Position numbers and translations under genes: made by a program. 11,539 nt of DNA from positions 1 to 11,539 of the forward strand of contig DQWO01000365.1 in the NCBI GenBank assembly GCA_011042595.1, read 5' to 3'. This DNA is from Pseudomonadota bacterium (GTDB taxonomy: Bacteria > Desulfobacterota > Anaeroferrophillalia > Anaeroferrophillales > Anaeroferrophillaceae). Below, piece by piece: positions 6,317 through 11,539 of this stretch (its first letter is position 1; every line of letters starts with the position of its first letter). The notes beneath the pieces were generated by a model. The model worked only from the letters and a program-made list of their open reading frames with translations. It was not told the origin of the DNA and ran no database searches.

Positions 6317-9300
6317 ATGATTCCACTGTTTAAGCCAGCGAATGCTTTCAGATTACTATTTTTTATCTGCTGTCTTGCTGTCTGGAGCCTGACTTTTACT
6401 TCCGGGTTGAAATCCGACCAGGCAGGTGAGGGTCTGAATTTGCCGGAAGTGGTGGTGGTGGGGCAGGACAGTGTGAAACTGAAGGGTTTTCGTGATTTTA
6501 CCCTGATGCCATTGATTGCCCCGGGAACCAAACTGGAACCGGTAAACGATGTTCTGACTCTTGAAGAGAATAATACCGCCTCAGCGCCAAAATGGACAAC
6601 GCCTGAAATTCAATCACCAGGATGTGCCTATCGAAATGCTGTGACTGCTTATATGGCTCGGGGGATTGCCGGGGCAGCAGGTTATTACCGCAGCGGAAAG
6701 CAGCAATACCTGGAAGGGGCATATCACGAAGCCAAGTATTATTTTTCCACTGGTTTGGAAAAGTATCCGGATAGCCCCTTTGTATCCTCATCCTCTTATT
6801 GGTTGGGAGAAATAGCTTTTCATGACCAGCAAATGAAAGAGGCCCATGCGTACTTTGTCCGGGTTACCGCTGACCCTGGTTGCCAATACTTAGGGTATGC
6901 CTATTATTCTCTGGGTTGGCTGGAGCACCAGGCAGGAAAATATGAACTGGCAGTGGATAGTTTTACCGCCATTGCCAGCCTGGATGATTTTAAGGGTTTG
7001 CAGCCGACGGCATTATTCTGGCACGGGGAATCATTATTGCGGGCAAAAAAGTTTAAACAGAGCGAGGCTGTATTACAAGATCTGTTGCAAAAATATCCTG
7101 CTTCTCCTTATATTTCTCAAGCCAGGTACCTGCTGGCCTCCATGGCTATCAATCGGCAGGATTATCAAACAGCTCTGGACTATCTGAACGTGCTTTTGAC
7201 CGCCCATGCCGACCTTCAGACCAGTGATATTCTGGTGCGTCAATCCCTGCTGGCCGCCGGTTGGTGCCATTATTACCTGCATCAATATCAGCAGGCAATA
7301 AACCGGTTCGAGCCGCTGCTGTTTACTGATGCTCCCGAAGATACCCGGTCCCTGGCCTTTTTGGGAAATGGTTTGTCTTTGATTCGGGATGACCGGGTTC
7401 GGGAAGCCCTGGATTTTGTTGGCAGACAGCCGGATACTATCAGGCAGGATCGGGGGGCAGCGGTTGTTCTCAGGGAAATAATTGCCTGGGACGATGCCCA
7501 TGAGAAAACTTCTGAGGCTATCATGGCTTCTCATTTACTGCTGGAAGAATCCCCGGAAAAATTCCTTATCGGCGATGATTTTCGTCAGCTTGCATGGCGT
7601 TATGAAAAGAAGAGTTCCTTTGAATCCGCCCTTGAAGTAATTGAACGTGGGGTGGGTGTGGTTCTTGAAAATGGCGAATCAGTGACAGCATTGCTGATAG
7701 AAAAAGCGCGTATTTTACAGCTCCTCAACCGCGTTAATGAAGCTGAAAAGATTCTTAATGGGATATTAAGTCAACCGGAACAGGTATCCGGGGAACAGAA
7801 AAATCAGTGTCGTTTGTTATTGGCCCGGGGATATAATGCCACGGGTTCCTATGTGTCTGCTTTAACAGTCCTTGACGCTGTTCCAGTGAATTCTCAACAG
7901 CCTGAATCTGTGCTGGCCGCCTATGAGAGAGGCTGGGCCCGGATGGGCCTGGAAGCCTATGAAAAGGCCTTGCCAGAATTTGATTTCTTTCTGCTGCACC
8001 GGAAGCTTGTGGCTGAGCTGGTAGATCCTAAAAACATTCAGAATGCCATGCTCAATAAAGGTGAATGTCTTTTTAATCTCCATCGTGATAAAGTGGCGGC
8101 AATTACTTTCACCGAATTTATCAATTATTTTCCTGCCAGTCCATTTCTTGACCGGGCCCGATATTATCTTGCCTGGATTGATCTGCGCCAAGGAAAACAT
8201 CAGCTGGCTTTGGACAAATTGTCAGCTATCCTGAGAGATTATCCTGATACCGAGCTTCAGGATGCCATTTATTATCAACGTGGCCAAGCTTATTTTTCCA
8301 TGGGACATTTTATTGAGGCCGTCGGGGAATATGAATTTCTTATTGACCATTATCCCGGGTCGTCCTATGCTGGCAGATCATTGCTGAAAATTGGTGAAAG
8401 CTATTTTAACGCTCAAGATTATTTACGGGCCAAGTTGGTTTATCTGCGGGCCGCCCAGACATATCCAGACACATCAATAGAAGAACGATCACGTTATGGT
8501 CTGCTCATGCTGGCTTATAAGCAGCGACATGATGATTATCTGGAAACAGAGTCGGCGGTATTTATTGAAAAGTTTCCTCAGTCTGTTTATCTGTCCCCTC
8601 TGGTTATGATGATTGCTGATATTTATCGGCAGCATCAGCAATGGGATGAACTGCAGTCCATGTTGTCAATGGTTATATCCGGGCAATATCCTGATGAGGT
8701 AAAAATGGATGCCCTCTACCAGATGATTTCTCTTGCCAGGGAGAAAAAAGAAGAGCGACAGTTGATGGACTGCTGTCGAAGAATGGTGAAGCAGTTCCCC
8801 GGGGGGAAATATCAATGTGATTGCAACCTGATATTCGCTCAACAGGCATTTAAACAGGAAGACTACGGGAAAACCCTGGATCTGCTGGATGACAGCCTGA
8901 CTGTTTGCAGTGATAAACATCTTCAACGTCAGTCATTGCTGCTTAATGCCAGCGCTAATGAAAAGATTAATCAGCTGGAAGTGGCGGAAAATCTTTATAA
9001 AAAAATCATATCTCAGGAATATCAGGATTCCATAACCTTTTTGGCTCTGGATGCCTTGGGGGCGCTCAAAGAGCGGTTGCATCAATATGAACAGGCAGAG
9101 TTTTTTTATCAGCAGGCTGCCAGAAATCCCAAGCTTGAGTTGGCGGCTGCCGCCCAATATAACCGGGCGGTGGTGTTGCAAAAAGCCGGCAAAAAGTCGG
9201 ATGCAATCAAACAATATCTTCGCCTGTCTTATTTGTTTCCCAAGCAGGAAAATTGGATTATTAAAGCGCTGAACATGGCAGCTGAACTTTATAAACAGGA

Positions 9301-9415
9301 GCATAAAACTGCGGCCGCTGAAAAAACTTATCAAAAGCTGCTGCAGTATCATCTTTCCGATCAACAGCTGGAAAAGGTGAAAAAAAGTCTTGCAGCTCTG
9401 GGGAAAGAAGGTTAG
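6317..9415 (+). CDS. Large exported TPR-repeat protein upstream of ExbB/ExbD/TonB
   Basis: This 1032-residue protein is almost entirely tetratricopeptide helices, so it is expected to be a periplasmic or envelope scaffold. An N-terminal hydrophobic stretch at 11-30, ending FTSG, looks like a signal peptide or anchor. No lipobox cysteine is evident. Directly after it comes LPEVVVVGQD (42-51), which resembles a TonB box. Residues about 75-110 look unstructured. TPR-type repeats then run from about 115 to the C-terminus, many with a YP or FP turn at the repeat end (for example KYPDSPF, KYPASPY, YFPASPF, DYPDTEL, HYPGSSY, TYPDTSI). The clear repeat at about 652-685 begins YYQRGQAYFSMGHFIEAV. The pattern resembles the YbgF/CpoB and BamD-like TPR_6 class. 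It starts two bases after the DUF39 stop and is followed by exbB after 56 bp. The function is not known; a role with the proton-driven motor is inferred from context. Confidence 0.85.
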   Translation: MIPLFKPANAFRLLFFICCLAVWSLTFTSGLKSDQAGEGLNLPEVVVVGQDSVKLKGFRDFTLMPLIAPGTKLEPVNDVLTLEENNTASAPKWTTPEIQSPGCAYRNAVTAYMARGIAGAAGYYRSGKQQYLEGAYHEAKYYFSTGLEKYPDSPFVSSSSYWLGEIAFHDQQMKEAHAYFVRVTADPGCQYLGYAYYSLGWLEHQAGKYELAVDSFTAIASLDDFKGLQPTALFWHGESLLRAKKFKQSEAVLQDLLQKYPASPYISQARYLLASMAINRQDYQTALDYLNVLLTAHADLQTSDILVRQSLLAAGWCHYYLHQYQQAINRFEPLLFTDAPEDTRSLAFLGNGLSLIRDDRVREALDFVGRQPDTIRQDRGAAVVLREIIAWDDAHEKTSEAIMASHLLLEESPEKFLIGDDFRQLAWRYEKKSSFESALEVIERGVGVVLENGESVTALLIEKARILQLLNRVNEAEKILNGILSQPEQVSGEQKNQCRLLLARGYNATGSYVSALTVLDAVPVNSQQPESVLAAYERGWARMGLEAYEKALPEFDFFLLHRKLVAELVDPKNIQNAMLNKGECLFNLHRDKVAAITFTEFINYFPASPFLDRARYYLAWIDLRQGKHQLALDKLSAILRDYPDTELQDAIYYQRGQAYFSMGHFIEAVGEYEFLIDHYPGSSYAGRSLLKIGESYFNAQDYLRAKLVYLRAAQTYPDTSIEERSRYGLLMLAYKQRHDDYLETESAVFIEKFPQSVYLSPLVMMIADIYRQHQQWDELQSMLSMVISGQYPDEVKMDALYQMISLAREKKEERQLMDCCRRMVKQFPGGKYQCDCNLIFAQQAFKQEDYGKTLDLLDDSLTVCSDKHLQRQSLLLNASANEKINQLEVAENLYKKIISQEYQDSITFLALDALGALKERLHQYEQAEFFYQQAARNPKLELAAAAQYNRAVVLQKAGKKSDAIKQYLRLSYLFPKQENWIIKALNMAAELYKQEHKTAAAEKTYQKLLQYHLSDQQLEKVKKSLAALGKEG

Positions 9416-9471
9416 AATTTGGTGTTTCAGTACCTGGAGAATAAAAAGAATAATATTTAGGAGGTTGGTCA

Positions 9472-10080
9472 ATGTATCAGTTTGTTATTAAAGGCGGGGT
9501 GCTGATGTATCCCATCCTGTTTTGTTCCATTCTTTCAGTGGCAATTCTCTTGGAGCGTATATGGTCTTTGCGTCGCAGCAAGGTTATTCCTAATGCCTTC
9601 ATTATTGAAATCAGCGATCTGATCAGATTGCGTAAACTTGATGAATCCAAAACATTGTGTAAATTAAATGACACCCCCATTGCCCGCATCCTGATGGTTG
9701 GACTGAAAAATTATGGTCAAAGGCGGGAAGTGATCAAGGATTCCATTGAAGAAGTAGGCCGAATGGAAGCCGCCTCCCTGGAAAGATTTCTGACTACCCT
9801 GGGAACCATTGCCGGCATTGCTCCACTTCTGGGATTGCTGGGGACGGTTATGGGGATGATCAAGGCCTTTACGGTTATTTCCCATGCGGGAGTTGGCAAT
9901 CCGCAAATGCTTGCTGGTGGTATTTCAGAAGCGCTGATTACCACAGCTGCCGGACTGACTGTGGCTATCCCTTCATTTGTTTTTTATAAATACCTGCGTT
10001 CACGGGTTGATAAAATGATATTGAGGATGGAAGCCATATGTATTGATATCCTGGATCTTTTTAAGGAGCAAGAGGACTGA
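9472..10080 (+). CDS. exbB: MotA/TolQ/ExbB proton-channel family protein
   Basis: This is an inner-membrane stator subunit that, with ExbD/TolR, converts proton motive force into movement of TonB/TolA. Three membrane helices are visible: about 12-29 (MYPILFCSILSVAILL), about 103-127 with the family signature TIAGIAPLLGLLGTVMGMI, and about 148-171 (ALITTAAGLTVAIPSFVFYKYL). The last includes the threonine-rich segment lining the channel. The cytoplasmic loop between helices 1 and 2 carries the basic and acidic stretch typical of the family. The length of 202 aa matches short delta-proteobacterial homologues. An excellent Shine-Dalgarno, AGGAGGT at 9459-9465, sits six bases before the ATG, suggesting stronger translation than its neighbours. 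It could equally be called TolQ; the TonB-type third gene favours ExbB. Confidence 0.93.
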   Translation: MYQFVIKGGVLMYPILFCSILSVAILLERIWSLRRSKVIPNAFIIEISDLIRLRKLDESKTLCKLNDTPIARILMVGLKNYGQRREVIKDSIEEVGRMEAASLERFLTTLGTIAGIAPLLGLLGTVMGMIKAFTVISHAGVGNPQMLAGGISEALITTAAGLTVAIPSFVFYKYLRSRVDKMILRMEAICIDILDLFKEQED

Positions 10081-10081
10081 T

Positions 10082-10489
10082 ATGCGTTTTCAAACCCGCA
10101 ATCGAGATGACGTGCAACTGGATGTTACTCCCCTGGTGGATGTGGTGTTTCTGCTGCTGATTTTCTTTATGCTTTCGACCACTTTGTCTATTAATCCCGG
10201 GATAAAAGTAGATTTGCCCAAAGCTTCAGCCAAACAGGTCAAAAGAAAAAAAACCACAGTAAGGGTTGCCATCGAGCCTTCTGGCCGCATTTATGCCGAC
10301 GGAAAGAAGATAAGCCTGGAAAAACTGGATGATATTTTTTCAGGATTGGCAAAAAAAGATCCTGATACGCTGGTTATTATAGAGGCTGATAGAAAAGTCT
10401 ATCATGGTGTGGTGGTCAAAGTAATGGATGCGGCAAAGACATCCGGGCTGAATAAGTTGGCCATTGCTACGGAGCCTAAGAGGAAATAG
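10082..10489 (+). CDS. exbD: ExbD/TolR family biopolymer transport protein
   Basis: This is a single-span inner-membrane partner of ExbB, with a periplasmic peptidoglycan-proximal domain. Residues 1-16 are cytoplasmic and charged. The helix at about 17-38 (TPLVDVVFLLLIFFMLSTT) carries the essential proton-binding aspartate at D20. The periplasmic domain (about 45-135) ends in the typical VIIEADRKVYHGVVVKVMDAAKTSG segment. The ATG at 10082 is preferred over an in-frame ATG 39 bases upstream for three reasons: GAGG at 10072-10075 sits six bases before it, the upstream start would overlap exbB, and MRFQTRNRDDVQLDVTPLVDVVF matches the family N-terminus. This gives 135 aa, close to other ExbD proteins. 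It begins one base after the exbB stop, consistent with coupled translation. Confidence 0.93.
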   Translation: MRFQTRNRDDVQLDVTPLVDVVFLLLIFFMLSTTLSINPGIKVDLPKASAKQVKRKKTTVRVAIEPSGRIYADGKKISLEKLDDIFSGLAKKDPDTLVIIEADRKVYHGVVVKVMDAAKTSGLNKLAIATEPKRK

Positions 10490-10494
10490 CATCA

Positions 10495-11343
10495 ATGCCC
10501 GTTTCTTCCCGTATGTTGAGTTTTTTTATTCTTTCCATCCTTATCCATACATTGCTTATTGCAACATTGCCTGATGTCTCCCGATTTTTTAATATCCCTT
10601 TGCTGAAGATGCAGTTGTTGCCTGAAACCGAAGTAGAAGTTACGCTGATACGACCGGTCCGCAAACCTTTGCCGTTACCAGCTGCAAAAAGTACTACAGA
10701 GAAAGAATTGGGAGATGAAAAAAAGATTTCAACCTTGATTGAAAACCGGATTGCCGAAATTATTGCCCTTGGGGATATGCCGGTTCCAGCTCCTGAAAAT
10801 ATTGATCTTCCTGCCAGTGTATCCATTTCTCCGGATACGGTCAGGGTGGTTGAAATGACTCCACTGCCAAGTGATGAAGCGCCGGAACTGATTGCTGATA
10901 TCGGTACACTACAACCAGGAATTATGGCTGGGACCCAGGCACTTGGTTCCCTGCCGGCAGGCTATGTCGGGAAAAAACAGGTTGACAGTGAGCAGCAATT
11001 AATCAGTAGTATTCAACAGACATTGAAGAAACAGCAAAGCCAGGTTGAGGTGAAAAATCGTTTGCTGGGTCTTGAAGGGCCGATTGCTGAATCAAGAACC
11101 ATCGTTTTTCAGCCGGGAATTCCTCTGGTTTCACTGAATCAGGCAACTGATGTCAAACTGAAGTTCTGGGTTCGCTCTGATGGGACAGTAGGAAGGGTTG
11201 AGCCGGTTATTATTGGTGATTTATCGCTGGTTAAGACCGCGGAAATATATATGAAAGCCTGGCGATTTAATACTCTTTCTCCCGATGCTCCACAAACCGA
11301 ACAATGGGGGACAATTACAATCCGGTTTACCTTGCAAAAATAA
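10495..11343 (+). CDS. tonB: TonB-family energy transducer
   Basis: This is an inner-membrane-anchored protein expected to reach across the periplasm and pass ExbB/ExbD-derived energy to outer-membrane partners. The N-terminal helix (about 8-25) contains S14-x3-H18 (SILIH), the same spacing as the functional Ser and His of the TonB/TolA membrane helix. A periplasmic linker (about 45-205) follows. It holds scattered prolines but none of the long Pro-Glu or Pro-Lys repeats of enteric TonB. The C-terminal domain (about 205-282) has the TonB-like pattern VKLKFWVRSDGTVGRVEPVIIG and YMKAWRFNTL, ending in a final strand ITIRFTLQK. The usual YP motif before that domain is not apparent. A purine-rich site, AGAGGA, precedes the ATG, five bases after exbD. 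It is the last gene of the run. Confidence 0.85.
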   Translation: MPVSSRMLSFFILSILIHTLLIATLPDVSRFFNIPLLKMQLLPETEVEVTLIRPVRKPLPLPAAKSTTEKELGDEKKISTLIENRIAEIIALGDMPVPAPENIDLPASVSISPDTVRVVEMTPLPSDEAPELIADIGTLQPGIMAGTQALGSLPAGYVGKKQVDSEQQLISSIQQTLKKQQSQVEVKNRLLGLEGPIAESRTIVFQPGIPLVSLNQATDVKLKFWVRSDGTVGRVEPVIIGDLSLVKTAEIYMKAWRFNTLSPDAPQTEQWGTITIRFTLQK

Positions 11344-11358
11344 GCGGATATATTTATC

Positions 11359-11367
11359 TGTTATAAT
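11359..11367 (+). promoter_or_regulatory. Possible extended -10 promoter element reading into the right repeat
   Basis: TG at 11359-11360, one base, then TATAAT at 11362-11367 is a perfect extended -10 match. It lies 20 bases before the structured repeat and just after the tonB stop. No good -35 box is visible at the usual distance: TTGCAA at 11332-11337 is 24 bases away. Extended -10 promoters can work without one. If it is active, transcription would begin near 11374 and cross the element. Confidence 0.35.
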
Positions 11368-11387
11368 GTCAACTGGAAAAAAAATTT

Positions 11388-11522
11388 CAGGATGTTCCGG
11401 CATGGCTCTCGCTCATTCTCGCCAGCCGTCCATGGCCGGCTTCCGAGGCGTCCGCCGCGAATCACCATCACGGTGATTCGTTCGGCGGCCAAAACCGCTA
11501 TGAGCCAAGCCCGAACATCCTG
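11388..11522. repeat. Structured intergenic repeat element, right copy
   Basis: This is the second copy of the element at 64-194, in the same orientation, about 135 bp, starting 44 bases after the tonB stop. The outer stem pairs CAGGATGTTC (11388-11397) with GAACATCCTG (11513-11522) and continues inward through GGC/GCC and TGGCTC/GAGCCA, with the same two mismatches as the left copy. The long inner hairpin (11452-11488) is identical in both stems and bulge, but its five-base loop is ATCAC instead of GTCGT. The smaller hairpin position is occupied by an unrelated sequence that still pairs: AGCCG (11424-11428) with CGGCT (11437-11441). It may mark the end of the transcription unit, but lacks a terminal T-run. 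Confidence 0.85.
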
Positions 11523-11539
11523 TAATGTACCCCTGGTAA

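Noticed and set aside
8933..9472. A 179-codon ORF on the - strand at the end of the TPR gene.
   Set aside because: It is antisense to intact TPR repeats. Its leucine- and phenylalanine-rich translation follows from the complementary lysine- and glutamine-rich coding sequence.
10043..10081. An upstream in-frame ATG for exbD giving a 148-residue product.
   Set aside because: It overlaps exbB by 38 bases and adds residues not seen in the family. The ATG at 10082 has a well-placed GAGG and gives the standard N-terminus.
11388..11522. The right repeat as a classical rho-independent terminator for the tonB operon.
   Set aside because: There is no T-tract after the stem, and the same element lies upstream of ktrB in the same orientation. 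A terminator role is possible but not supported by the sequence.

Overview
The window reads as chromosomal sequence of an anaerobic Gram-negative bacterium, most likely a sulfate- or sulfur-metabolising member of the Desulfobacterota (former Deltaproteobacteria). That placement is an inference. It rests on a DUF39 (COG1900) homocysteine-biosynthesis protein, typical of methanogens and sulfate reducers, sitting in one cluster with a TPR–ExbB–ExbD–TonB envelope module. All ten convincing genes lie on the + strand. No tRNA, rRNA, transposase gene or CRISPR array is visible.

Layout. (1) 1-261 has no convincing gene. It holds a structured repeat element (about 64-194) enclosed by a 12-bp inverted repeat. 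(2) 262-2306 encodes a two-gene KtrB/KtrA-type potassium uptake system. (3) 2361-3452 encodes a WbpE-like PLP sugar aminotransferase, with no other sugar-nucleotide gene nearby. (4) 3501-5119 encodes a PhoH-like ATPase and the YbeY endoribonuclease, a common RNA-maturation pair. They are separated here by a 227-bp gap with several mutually exclusive hairpins. (5) 5127-11343 is a tightly packed run: DUF39 homocysteine synthase component, a 1032-residue exported TPR protein, ExbB/TolQ, ExbD/TolR and a TonB-family protein. (6) 11388-11522 carries a second copy of the structured repeat in the same orientation.

How the genes may work together. KtrA gates KtrB in the inner membrane in response to bound nucleotide. 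PhoH and YbeY probably act on RNA and ribosome quality. ExbB and ExbD form a proton-driven motor, and the TonB-like protein (with the S-x3-H membrane motif) would carry that energy across the periplasm. The large TPR protein is translated immediately upstream. Its predicted mature N-terminus has a TonB-box-like LPEVVVVG stretch, so it may be a partner or client of the motor; this is a hypothesis.

The most interesting unexplained signals are three. First, two copies of a roughly 130-bp branched palindromic element bracket the gene block, with one compensatory base-pair change between them. Second, the phoH–ybeY gap contains competing RNA pairings. Third, the TPR protein carries the TonB-box-like motif.
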